Shown: in pieces, positions 12,901 through 26,900 of the stretch
How positions within the stretch are numbered: position 1 is the first letter of the stretch
Layout of the letters: each line of letters opens with the position of its first letter
NCBI RefSeq assembly: GCF_032854445.1
Contig: NC_088306.1
Span: 14,815,386 to 14,879,385, forward strand
Direction: 5' to 3'
DNA length: 64,000 bases
Source of the DNA: Liolophura sinensis
Lineage: Eukaryota; Mollusca; Polyplacophora; Chitonida; Chitonidae
Notes under the pieces: generated by a model
What the model saw: the letters and a program-made list of their open reading frames with translations, nothing else
Databases searched by the model: none
What the model was told of the DNA's origin: nothing
Program-made: the position numbers and the translations under genes

Positions 12901-15900
12901 GGTGCTGGTACAGTGCGTATGTTTTATTTCTGTGCCTAGCCATCATTTGGATACTCTAGGACATAAATGAGGACAATTCATGTTTAGCGGGTAATTTTCA
13001 CAAATAAATGGTGAACAAATAGCAACCTATCACTCAATGACCCAGGGCTGTTACCTATTTCAATTAATATTTAGGCTTGCATCTTATAGCAATTCACAAA
13101 CATTCACAAATCTGATATTTCCTTATGGATTAACTGATTTGATTAACTGATTTGCAACCAGGTTTATTCATTTATTATAAACATGTATTTACTGACTTGC
13201 CTACTGCTGATGCCAAACTAATTGTTGACAAGTACAAATTTAACTTTCCATAGTATTATCAGTCATATGACATCAGCCATGTTGCTGATTTCCATGAAGA
13301 TCTGGAAAATAATTCCAATGCATGTGTTCCCATTTTCTTCTTGCCACACCAAGTGCAGGTTTGATTTTTGCCAGCAACAAGGTATGAAGAAATGATGTTA
13401 GTTATGTCATGGTCTTTATCGATAAACATCCCTTAATTAAAAAGATTAGCATTGTCCCACTAAGATAAAATCATTAATTGCTAATTAATTCCCGTTTTTT
13501 TTCTTCAGAAGTTTCTTAAACCAAACTATCATTATACAACACAATATTCATATTTTTTCTGGGGGGAACGGGGGTATTTTGCTGTGTATTTTCTTTTTTT
13601 TTTGGGGGGGGGGGGGATATTTTGTTGTGTATTTTTTTGGGGGGGGGGCGATATTTTGTTGTGTATTTTGGGGGGGGGATATTTTGTTGTGTATTTTTTT
13701 CTGGTGGGAGGGTGAGTATTTTATTGTGTGTGTTTTTTTAGTTTTTTTTTTTTGATGTTTGTGATCAGCAGCTTGACAAAAGTGATTCAGAAGAGTATTC
13801 AATTCAAGTATTATCTTTCTGCAAGGTAAACAGTATAAGTTATACCAAGTTCTTTCGGACAAGTATGGTCCTTTTTTCAGTTTTTTCAATAAACAACGTG
13901 CATACTGAAGGACTTCTGTAGGTTATGACTACTTCACCCAATTCTAAAATCTAATCAGATCACTTCCACATCAGGAGATTGTGTGTACAAAATTTAGGTT
14001 CTCTATGTGAAATAGCTTTTAGGAAATCGTGTCAACAAGTAACACATAGAAGGACGTGACCAGACAAACATGCACTCGACACACAGACGGACAGTGGCAA
14101 ATCAAGATGCCTCCAGTCCAATACGTTTGCAAATGGGCAAAGACAAACCCTTAGGTTTTGACTGGATGGAGGTTCAGGCAGGACACGGGCAACAACATAC
14201 TTGTTCATGAATTTTAACTGGTCAATAGTGGGTCCTCTCAAATTCTCACCATACATTTCGCCAGAGGGGTGTCTCAGTGTCTCGGAGATGCCTTATTCTA
14301 AACAAAATTACCACGTAAGAGACACGGAAAACAGCAAAAATTTGAAAATAACATGGCCTGATTTCTAATTCTGGCTAAATCTCTGCTCTCCCCCATCCCC
14401 ACCAATACCCCCACCTCCTCACCACCTGATACTACATGACAAGCTTGACCACAGGTACAGAGTCTTAACCAGCCACAGGTGTGGTCAATTACCAGGGAGA
14501 TACTGACCACATGTGTCCAAATGACCAGTTAATGGATGGTTGGCATCCTGGATCTTATCATACCATATCTCTGGCTGAAAATTCTGCATACCCTGACTTT
14601 CCCTCCCCCCCCCCCCCCCCCCCACCCACCCAAACTCCACTCTCTCCCACCTATACAAACTCTATTCGCATTTTTCATGATTGTCATTGTTTCGGGCCCC
14701 TTACAGTATATAGCCACTTGAAGGGTTTTTGTGAAGGTTCACCAAAATAAGTTAGGTGTTGGCATCAAAGGTATTGTTGTAATTAACACTATTAATTACA
14801 GTTTCAATGTGTTTCAAACATTTACCTGTTTAATTAACGCATAGAAAAAGCAATACTCCGTGTGCTTCCTTACTTCAAAATTAGAAACAAAATTGTACTT
14901 GAAACTAATTGTTAGTGACAAAATGAATAATGGCATTGGTTTCAGGCCAGATATGCAATATTTCAGCAGCACTGTGTCAATTTAGCAATCCCAATAATAC
15001 TCGCTTGCAAAGCCAAGGTTAAGATACTTAAGGTTAAAAAACACATCTCCTTTTAATCCCTGTGTGCAATATTTCAGCAGCACTGTGTCCATTTAGTAAT
15101 CTCTCTTGCACAGGCACATGCAAGACTCACATACTTAAGACAAAACACACACTGCAGTTTCTCCTGACAACTGTCTTCCTGCTTACAGATCCAGATCTAA
15201 AACTGAATGCAATGCATATCCACCCCACTCCACCCTGCCCCGCCCCGCCCTGCCCCACCCCACCCCGAACCCATGACAGCCCTAGGTCTTGTCAAAAACA
15301 CCCACACAGCCTCTCTCCTACACATTCCCCACAGATGCCCAGAAGATTACACACTTTACTGGGTAACACACCCCCAAGGGATCACTTCTCTCTGTCATTA
15401 CTGTCATTACTGTCTAACTGGTACAAAACCCTACCTTATCATTTAATACCTGAGGATTTCTCACAGTTTGGAACCAGTAGCCATCTTACAGACAGCAGCT
15501 CGATTGTTTGATGTTAAATGTATATACAAAAGCACAAGGCTACAATTGTTCACCTCCAACAAAGGTTACACTCAATATGCTTATTCAAAGCTACATTTTT
15601 GACTGCAGTTTTGTATGATTCATATTATACAAGAAACGCTTTGATAGTCTTCAACCATGGGTTGAGCGATGCGATACTAGAATGAAGAACCTGCAAAAGT
15701 TGGCTGAATTATGAATGGGTGCATCCGAATCAGTGGCAGTGGAAACAAACAAACAAACACAAACAAAAAAATTCAAAAAAATAAATCAGCCATCTACCCT
15801 AAATACTATGTACCCAATAGACTGTTACAAGGGACCAACAAGTCTACACTCACTGACCCCCCAAGGCAGGCCAATCCCCCAGTGACCATTTCACTGATGA

Positions 15901-18900
15901 TTCATGTTGACAGTTTGTGTGCACTGAGTGGGACAGAACACAGACATTCCCACACTACTTGAACAATAACAAAATAATAGCTACAATTTGGGACAAACAA
16001 GAGGGGACAGATGTGTCAACCTTGCAGTGTGCCACTTCTGATTTATAATGTCCAACTGGCATTAGGACAATGCCCTCCAAAAGAGAATGATACAGACAAC
16101 ATGGCCAGATTGGTTTCAATTAATCACAATTATCTATATGTCTACAATGAATGCATTGTTCAAAAGTTCACGCTGAATACCAACACCTCTGAATACTGCA
16201 CCATCAAACAGGTCACCACACCCTGGCAAAAAATGGGACTTCCAAGTACAAATTTGAATACTTTGTTTCCCCAATAACTGCTTTCCTCAGTTGATTTTCA
16301 TGATGAACCCCTTGAATATTTTGTGTCAAACATATATCGCTAGCTTACCTTTTTGGACACTTCCAGATTATGTTCTTGAAAGTTCATAATGGCATCCGAT
16401 ATCTTGACATCAATTGGGTCCACAACACTCTCAATGTTAAATGGTCCTTCCAACCGGTCAGCGAGTAGAATCAAGGCATCTGTAATGATAAGAGCAACAC
16501 TTTAAAAATTATGAATGACAGAGAATTTACATGTATCTGAGTACTGCAACAACATTCAAGCATCCAGTGGAAAGAGGGAGATTAAAGGGAAAATTGGTGC
16601 AGGTGTTATTTTCCTGCAGGCTGCAACTGTTTTTGACTGGTATTTAACGAGATTATCTGTTACAGGTGAATTTTTCAGGGGTGTGATGACGATCAGGATT
16701 GATGGTGGATGGAAGAAGCTGTATAGTGCTCAGAAGTGAATCACATCACCACAGCACTAAGCATGTATCTGCCAAATTTTCTGACCAAAGTATTTCTGAT
16801 AACTCACTACTTCAGTCCTAACGATATTAACCTCACAATTATAAACTACATGTCCAAAATCAAAATGTCACATGAAGAAATTCAACACCTCAGAATCATA
16901 TTTCCTAGCAGAAGATGTATCTGCAAAATGTACGCAAAAAATACATTAGTGTACAACTTCAACTGCTCACAAATTCCCTTCTGCACCTAAAACCAGGATT
17001 AGCCCTTATTTGGTAGTGGCTATGGGATATTAGTCTTCAGTTATGTGATGGAATGTGACAGTGTAACAATCAGTTTGATACTCATCATGCTGATTCAACT
17101 ATTGCTGTGTCTGGCAAACATTACACCTCATTTTCATCTGACAGGCCTCTTTTCAGTGACAAAATGGGAGGCCATCAGATTAGCTCTTCCTACACTAGGC
17201 ATCGCTACGTCATCAGGGCTTCAATTTGTTTTGGCACAAAGGGAGGCGATTCTTGTTAGTCCAATGGCTATTACAAACGACAGAGATTTATGAAGTCGAC
17301 CAGCTGTTCGCTCAACGCTTCTTGGCTCGAACTGGCTGTTAAATACCTAGCCCCTCAAGGGTGCTATTGATTTATGGGTTACACGGCTAACGATGTTGCC
17401 TGACTAGGGGCAGTAACTCTGAATGTTCGATAAACAGCGAAGATTGGGTCATTATCGTTACTCGAGCCACTAATTTGATTGCCGCCTTGTTAGATCGCCT
17501 TCCTTGGTGAACGGAGTCACGCGGTCTTAAAATAGGAAATAATTTCAGTCACAAGGATCACAAACCCCTGAAGTCGATAACCACCGAGAAATCCTAAATG
17601 CTATTTCAAGGCTGCAATGATTTTTGTCTCGTCACTTTTCAAATGTTTTTCTCTTAACGCATAATGCACAGACAATTAATTCTAATGTAATCGCTGAAGG
17701 TGTTAGAAAATGACTCTCATTAAAGCGATAAGTTGACCTTGTGATAACCGTAGCTTGGCAAGGTCACAGATGCCACAGGGCGGGTCTGATTTACTATCAG
17801 CCAATGTTTATGTGTCAGCAAAATTACCCAACAGGCCAGTCGACAGGTGGTCTGTGTGCTTTATCACAACGTAACACGGGCACCGAGTGAAGCCTTAGAC
17901 AACCCATTGCATAAGAGATTCGCCCACTTCAGAATACTCTTCACCACTAAGTAACCTCCGAAGCCTCCATATATAATAAAGGAACTTTAAAGTTCTGAGA
18001 GTTTAAAGGATTTTTGAAATGATTATTTGATTAGTACATGATAGATAAAGTAAAGGAACAATGCTTCTAAAAATGCAATACACTGAAATAGACCAAGAGA
18101 AAAGTCAGGCTTTTCAAAGACTAACAAATGCATGCAATTATTTTCTGATCGCCACAAAAGTATTTTCCTCGACTGTGTTTTCTGTTGTCCTAAATAGTAA
18201 CTGGCACTATGTCTTAATAGTCATGTACTAAACCTTTGGTGTTTCATGTGCAGGGCAGAATAACATATACAGGGCTGAATAACATATGCAGGGCTGAATA
18301 AAATGGGCAGCTTTCATTGGGCAACATTAGGCTTCCAGCTTTGTTCATTTTCACAAACCAAAGCCTTGTTGCCAAAGCCTTCACAGCCAAAATAATACCA
18401 AGAAAAAAATAATAATAAATTTTGCAGCTTAGTGATGGCTGTCTTTGTAAATTCTGTTTTCAACCTAAAGTCACATCCTTGACTGGGTTACACGTACTTA
18501 TCTTGCCTGTTTCTGAGAGCTCTATTGAGCTTTGAAAGCTGCTTTGATTGAAAAGAATTTGTGACTTTTATTTGTCTCTGCCTCTGTGTATTCACCGTTT
18601 GTGGCAAATTTTTATGACAAATACAGTTTTTAGAAAAATTACAGCCATGGAATATACTGTTTTCCAACAGTCTATAGTACAGACTGTTGCTGTATTTTAT
18701 CAGTTTAAGAACCTGTTAGAATCCATCTCAGTAAAGCTGCTACTTGACAGCTGACTGCTCACTGGATTAATAACCTCTACATATCCATAAACACCCAAAT
18801 TCGCTTATCAACCTAGGGTGCGATACCAGGGCTATATTGCAGCTAACTCTCAGCAATACTGAGTCATATTATACCTTCTGGACTGATAACATCCTGAGGA

Positions 18901-21900
18901 CCGCCCACAAACTGTCAATCAAAACCACTCACTTGACCTTTAACTCTGACCCTTCACAAAGGTGGATCACTTCTCACCCTTCCCGCAAAAATTACATCAA
19001 ATCTGTTTCTGTTCGTATAAAGTATTTGCATCTATCAAACTACCCTTAAGCTGTAGAGGTGATGGAGATGTTTTTCACCTCGATACTCCGCATTAAATTA
19101 ATGTCTTCATATGACTTAATTATCTACAAAGCTTCATGTGATTTAGCTGATGCAAAACAAATTGATACACACGAGGTATTTGTGTCCTTAATGATTATTT
19201 TGATGCTTCTTCAATGATTTGCTTCATCAATTAAACAAAAAAAAAAAAAAAAAAGCATTGTCGAGCATTTTTCAGAAACTTACACAATAAAATAAACCTA
19301 TCCATATATTTCCAAAATAATATACGTTTAACTGTTAGTTTAATCTGGCTCAATTTCCAACAAACTCTGGAGAAGCTAAACAAAATATTTTTAACTTGTT
19401 ACTTTGGTGTATTCTAATGTCATCCAATTAAACCTCTGAACCATTTTCTATGGCTAACATGTCATAAGCCAGTTACGACACACCTCATTGGCTAACTAAT
19501 GTGCATGGATAAGTGTGTATCAATTTTAATTAAGTTCACAGCCATTTCAGGGTAATTAAACACTTAATTACCTTATATAGCCTAACAAGTTTTGTCAGCT
19601 GTGAAATTTTCAGTGCAACACTCATACACTTTAAAGGTTTTTTTTTTTACTTTAATAAAAAATCTCATCAAAAAGAGGAAGAATCAATCATTTACAAGAA
19701 ACTGAAAAAAAAAAAAGATGGGAGACATTCTCTGCACCTGAAATCTATCACATATATTACTATCATCCACAGGTTCTCTTGGTATTTCTTCTGGTTAATT
19801 AACATAATATGGTAATTAGAACAAGGTAATAAAAGTTAAGTGTTCATCATCTCATAAAGCTTCACAGCACATCTATAAACACTTCACATGAAGCTTTTAC
19901 TCCTGGGCATAAAACCTGGTAGAACAAAATCTGAAAGTTATATGGTTACTTAAATTCTTTAACCTTTATGCTTGAACAGAAAACGGGAGCTACAGTGTAC
20001 GCATATCATTTGACTGTATGTGATTCTATGTAAATTTAGTGTTAAACGTCGGGTGAATTCCTTTAAATTAAGGTGCCTCGGGTAGCCAAGGACATGAAAT
20101 CAGTTTGATGCATGGAATTATATATGTACAGATATAAATAAGCGTATAAAGACACTTTCCACATTAGTAAAAACTGAGGAATCGGGTCTTTCATTTGTCA
20201 ACATTTGTGCCGTTAAAGTTTCCAGAGGCAAAAGCGCAAAAAAAAAATATGGCCAGCGAACTTCCAAAAAGCAGACTTTAACTGTATCGCTGTGGTCTGT
20301 GGTAAAATTAGGACAAACCGAATTTCACAGGAAAATTTTTAATTTAAAATTGAAGACTCAACACCATAAACATTTTCTCTCAGGAGAATTTTTTAATAAG
20401 AACTGTCATACATTAATTTAACACTACCATTAAGAGATCTGAGCAAGATTTAAGGAAGAGCTTTAACAGCCAACCGGAACATCCATTCTTACTTAATCTG
20501 ACTGATAATTTCAGTCCTTTATTTGTAAACCAAAGATCAGTTGAAGTTTTGAAATGCTGATCGTGGTTTTGTGGACTGCTCATCACCCAGGTGACATTAT
20601 GTCGGCCCCCCACCTGCCCTTAACGAGATGATCAAAGGGCTAGTTGTCTATGCACAGATACCAGCCTTGTCTTATCTCCACTGGCTATAAACACTGCCAT
20701 TAAACTTCAATTTTATCTGATAACACTTTAACAACAGGAGAGAGTTGAAATATTTGACCCGGAGCTCATCAGGGGTGAAAAAAAAGTTGTCAAGTGCACA
20801 AACCCTGAGGTGAAGTCTTTAACCTGTTACACCATTACTGCCCCAGAAAGTTTTAAACTACACCACCTTTTTAAGTAACAAAACAACGTTACTCACAAAA
20901 TAATGCACATTTTCTAACACACAAAATCATACAAAGAAATGCAGCAGCATATTTTACAAACTTGAATCAGTAAAATATGACAGCATACGATCAACAAATA
21001 CATAATCTCACACCGTTGCTATATCCAAGATTGTCAGGTACCTGGGAAGATACAAGAGTTATCCCAGGGCCTGGCCGATTCCCTCCACCTGTAACCATGA
21101 CCATCGCCACAGTGAAATGTGATACTACTTTAAGCTCAGAACTCTTAATCAAATAAATAAATTAAACCAACAACACGTCGGGTTATTAAACTTGGGTGCA
21201 CTCTATGTAAATTTGATTGTAGTCCATAATTATATGCAAATGTATGCAAATTGCATGTTTATTCATTTAACTTGATTGGTGCTTGACACTGTTATGAAGA
21301 ATATCCCCATTACAACTTCAAATTATTACAAGACTGATTACAAGATTATTACAAATAACCACAAAATAGCATAAACAGTGATAGAAATTAAGCTATAGAG
21401 TTCGCTTATAGTGGGAACTTTTCAATTTGCTGTGATTATAGAATAGGGGAGCTTATATTAACCCTTGGTCTACAATAATATTTCCCCAGTACTCCTAATG
21501 AAACATTAGCTGGTCGCCTGAGCAGGCTGGAGTAGTGTTTAATCCGCTACAGGAATTCAATTTCATCAAATTTGACAGGGACAATCCTGCAGATAGCGCC
21601 CTGGCCCTGCACATGTGGGAGGTCCTACAACAGCTACCCCAGTACCACCCCCATTTTTGCCAGACAGACTTAAGTCTTCCTGCTAGAGGAAGTTTTCCAA
21701 GTTTAAATTCAACCCCTCAGCTAGCAAAGTTTCAGACATGCTGACGCCAGGAGCAGATAATTCACAGTCCATCGAAACGCACGATTACCCAGAATCCATC
21801 ACAGGACTCTGCAATGTGGAAAAAAATCTAAGCTGATCTTTGACGTCAGTGGCTGAAGACTGACCATCCCAAAGACTTGTGTTTCAAATGAATGTATCAA

Positions 21901-23928
21901 ATTTACCCTCACATCTAGTAGTGGAAAATTTTCTACGAACAACTTTGACTCTTGAAATCCTGTTGGCTATGTTGGTTCAACTCAAAGCTGCTAACTAACA
22001 AATTTACCAAAAACGTACATCTATAGAACTCTACATCACCTCAAAATATACTTAACTGCAATCACAATGTAATCAAAAGAAAACAAGGATAACTACTAAA
22101 AACCTAATCATATAACTTTCTAAAATTGTTATTTTTCCAGCAACTTTTACAAGAAAAGTGTTCTATGTTGACATGAAAATTACTGAAGGTCTGACTGTCT
22201 TTATGGTTCACTTTTTTTCAGTACTTCAGTATTCGTTTATAACATTACTATTTTATTTATTTATTTGGTGTTTTTTAGTGATGCTCGGGAATATTTCACT
22301 TATCCAACGACTGCCAGCATTTTGGTGGGAGGAAGCCAAGCAGAGTGCTTTGGACGCAAGACCATCCTCTCATCGGAGACGAAATGAAATGGACGTTACA
22401 ACGATATGAAAATACTGTTTATGAAATTTATTTTTCATCTATGTCATAGGAATGTTCTTGGATTTGCACCCTGGAGCTCCTCTTTGAAAAGTGGAATAAA
22501 GGCTTAGAACAGTTACCCATCTCATTAAAGAAAGTCTCGAGCACCTGGTTATCTGTCTCCATGGTAACCGACAGCCTTCAATAATGAGCCACAACACACA
22601 GACATCAGTAAACAAATCAACAACTAGCTCTTCTCTCTGAAGTTATTTACACGAGTCCGTAAACTTCCCCATCCAAACATGAAAGAAATAATACTGTTTC
22701 TAAGTTCCTACAGAAGTACAGTCGAATGATCTCCATTTTAGTTTTGATGATTGCTTACATTTGACAAACACGTGCCAACATCTGATATACGAGTGTCTAC
22801 CAGATAAAACAAGCTCATATTTGTGGAGGTCAAAACAAAGACTCCCTGACACTGGCAAAGGGGCATAACTCTGAAAACAAAGTATATTAATGAGTTTGCT
22901 TCAATGACCAAATGATATGAAGTCTCCATATTGCCTTGGACAAACTTGGGGAAAAAAATACAGAAAAAACAAAAACAGGATCATCACATTTCATTTTATG
23001 AATTTCTTTCTTGCTGCATTGTTTGACGTCTGATGTTTTTCACTATAATTATCAATCGAAGTATAGCTTTGGAAAAAGCTTTCTGAAAATCATCAATGCA
23101 TCACGTTATGCTAATTGGCACAGACTGTTAATGTGCAAATTTTCTGGCAAGATTATCACTGATGTAACTTAGTCTCATCAATTAACACTTTGCTTTTAAT
23201 TTTAAATTAAATTGCTTTTTCTTCAATGTCGCGGGAAGGTATGAAAAAAAATAAACTGGAAAATCATCTAATTTGTTGAAAATTCCGACTATTCCAGCAA
23301 TTTTTTTTTTACCTATAAGACATACATTTACATGACAGGAAAGCCTTGAAGATGGGATAAAATAAAATGGTGTACTTTCAGGATTTTTCCGTGTTGGCTT
23401 CCCTGTTAAACACAAAATAACATGGTGCCGATTCAAGTAAACTCAAGTGAACTCCACACAAAATCATACAAAAATGCGGCCTGCTGGTGATGTTCCTATA
23501 TTTTATCTGACTATGCAATGACCTATTTCTAGCCCCCACCTGTTGCCTAGGGGGTAGACAGAGGAAGATGATTGTAGAGGGGGGGGGGGGACCATTAGAC
23601 TGACCCTGTAGGTTGCTAGTGTCTAATCTATCACCTCAAGTACTAGCTGGCAGTGTATTTCTTTGTGCACTGAGTACCTGTAGGTTTGGCAGGTCTAACG
23701 AGCTTGGCAGCCCAGGTAAACACTGCTGCTACCTCCGTCATAAATAACACCGACAGGGGGTCGGCAGTTTCTTTTTTTACCTGCTGTAAGCTCCCTAACT
23801 CAATCATCTCCGTGTTATCGTTAGAATCTACTCTGACATCGATCGACCACCCCCATATACTGTTGTCTGACCTTTTCTCATGTATACAAACCCATCCATC
23901 TTTCAACACAATGTAAATGACAGCCCCA

Positions 23929-23977
<49 letters not shown>

Positions 23978-26900
23978 TATGAAAAAAGAAAATGCAAGAA
24001 GCCAGTAGGTACATTAATAATTCTAGGATTTTTAGACAGAATTTACTTCGGCATATATGGACATTATTATTCAGACAAACTCCTGAAATTATAACTAAGC
24101 TAGCTTCATGCACATGCATTGTAGCTGTTCATCATGACATTACATGTTCTGGGGTAAAAATAGCATAGGAATCCAAATGTGATCAGGGTGAGAGAACTAC
24201 TCTGATTTAATACAAATGGTTAACAAAAAAACACCACAGTATGCATTGGAGATTTCCATTTTTTGGGGGGGCATTCATTGTAACCATACTGTATACTCTC
24301 TACAAATGTATGCATGTTTTATGCTTCTAAATGTCAGAGTTCTTTATGTTGCCAAACTTTCATATTCAAGAAGACCAGGCCATCTTGGTAATTTACTAAA
24401 TCAGTTTGAAAAGCTATATTAATTCATAAACTTGGCATAAAGGTTTACAGATACTTCCAAGGACACTTTCCTAGGAGGTCATGTATATAATCTAACAACA
24501 TATCAGCCCTTATCGAAAACTAAAAAAAATTTAGATTATTTCCTTTTTTATTTTTATTTCTTCTTTGGTAAAAAGGGACAAACAAGCCTTTCATAAGACA
24601 GTTCTTTTTTGTGTCACAATTATACCTCTTAAAAGGTATAAAAAGCTCTTATTTCAAACACTCGGATCAAAACAAAATGAAGGTGAGATTTATTTCATAC
24701 TTGAAATCGTTCGCAGCCAACCTAGAGCAAAAAGCTGTTGCCATTGTCTAGTAAGAAACTGAATCAAATCATTTCATGTTAGGTCCACTGTCATGCAGAA
24801 ATTGGATCTTGGCAATTTCCAACAGTAGGCTGTCACGTAACTATGGCAACGGTAAGCTGTTCTCTGAGGTCATGTAGTACGAACGTACGACACTGGCTCT
24901 GAACTTGAGCTTGCATCACACAAATTCTTCTATTTTGTTTTTCCTCTAGGTATCCTTTTTCCCTTCCATTTTCCTTCCACCTCTCAGCATGTTTTTTCTT
25001 TTAATTTCTATTGAAAGAAGGATTTTTTCTCAGTTCATTATGTGTCTTAACATCAAGAACAATTAGCCTTCCCTTTTACTAAAAACTCCATTAACTGCAA
25101 AAGTGTTTCAGAAAACCTTTTCACCGATGAAGACATAAACTGTAAAATGATACAACTGTTAGAGAGAGAAAAAAAAAATCACATCGTATATTCTCCATAA
25201 TTAATGATTATTTATAATGTCACATGATCCAAGAAATCAGATGGACTAATCTCTGGGGAACTACTTTCTGGCGAGTCGCATGACATCAGACTGGCATCTT
25301 AACACATTTCTCAGGCACCTCATTACTCATAGTCATGGAGCAATGCCAGTTTGCCACATAATACCATGACACATAACCCAGGAGTGCAAAAGTTCTTGTG
25401 CAGCCTTATCTAAAGTGACAAGTACGATGTTGAAGGCTTTCTTATCCAGGCTTTCTGGTTCTGAAGATCACATATTTTTTTTACGTACCAAAATTAATGG
25501 GATATTAATGCTGGAAATGATATCAAATGTTATTTTACAAATGGAAAATTCCAATTCATCTTACACCAAGTACATGCATATAATGCAGTTGTTTTCAAAC
25601 ATTCCACTTTAATAAAAACTCTATGCTGTATTCTTTCATACTGCTTAGGACTACACAGCAACACAACTGACATTTTATCAGTAAACATGATTGCTCTGCA
25701 CCTAGAACATTATCTGAGCCCTCTAAAGACGAACTACTTTTTGTGGAGGCGTGTGAGTAATAGGGTCGGAATGAAAACATTGTCATTCGTGGCACTAAAG
25801 AAATCAACCTAATCACAGCATCAGACAAAGTACTTCCATAAAGGTATTAATTTAATCACATTTAAGTCTCCAATCATTCTGACCAATCAAACTAAGAGGT
25901 GAAATCTGTAATATCAAATGTCAGTCCTGGTGGCAAATTCAATTTCTTGGCGAGTTGTCGGTGGCTATTATCGCATGACATTTCAAAATGAGGCTGGGAA
26001 ATTGGCAGGGCAAAATAAGAAGGGGAGGTCACTGTGCTTATTGACAACCGTGACCTAAATAGAGTCTAGCTGTATGAAAGCACAGCAACGAAAAGATGAG
26101 AATAATCAAATTTCGCCCGAAGGAATTAGAACCCTGTCAATCACTGGACACTGATCTTATTACGGACGAAACACGACAATCTATAGTCAAAGTGGTAAAT
26201 TCCTCTGAATATGGTCAAAGTGCACCAAATTGGTCTGATTTGTCAATACCTATATCAAATTGCCTCCAACTATCTAGATGACTTCTGACATTCAATTATC
26301 TCCGGTCCAAAAGTTGCTTATTATACTTATACAAGGGTATATAATCTTTTGTCTCACGAATATGAATAACTTGTGGATTGCGTTGGTTCAAAAACATTCT
26401 ACATGGCTTATTGGTATAATATTGGTAATATAGAATGCAACTGATTTGAAATTGAGTTCTTGTACTTTTATTACCACTATTTTAATATTAGCTTAGTGAG
26501 GTTTACTAATTAATCTAATATTCAAAATTAAATACAATACTTGGGATAAAATATGCTTTCTGACATCACTATTACCTAAGGATAATGTGACCATACATTC
26601 CCATTGTTGAATTCAAACTTATAATTGCACTTTATTCAGTTCAAAAAAAAAAAAAATCCCCCCACCCCAAACAAACAAACAAAGAGCTAAGTAAAGACAC
26701 CCAGTGGTTTTCATTGAATTTCACTTGACTTTTTATGCTTTCTTTGGCTAAAAGGAACCGTCAGACAGACTTACCGATGTAAGCATTCCATGCCTTGTTC
26801 AGCTCAGCATGGTAAGCCAGACAGCCCTTCAGTGTGTTCAAACAGAGGTTGTTACAGGGCTTGGTAGTGGTCAGTCCTCGACAGTGGGGACAGTACATCA

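Larger units (their letters stand above)
9719..16348 (-). other. Glypican intron (6.6 kb)
   Basis: GT-AG, phase 0, with no recognised gene. It contains a SINE (11698-11930), a G/T-rich array (13560-13732), poly-C (14605-14630) and a C-rich tract (15221-15272). The rest is AT-rich unique sequence with short A runs. Confidence 0.9.
16480..26774 (-). other. Glypican intron (10.3 kb)
   Basis: GT-AG, phase 1, with no recognised gene. It contains a CpG-retaining block near the downstream exon (17150-17960), a 19-bp tandem repeat (18251-18307), SINE fragments (21258-21310 and 22251-22366) and a poly-A/TA tract (23930-23980). The other stretches are unique AT-rich sequence in which I see no structure. 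Confidence 0.9.

Noticed and set aside
23643-24119. 158-codon minus-strand open frame
   Set aside because: It reads through poly-T and TA microsatellite (long Phe and Ile/Tyr runs), so it is a chance frame.
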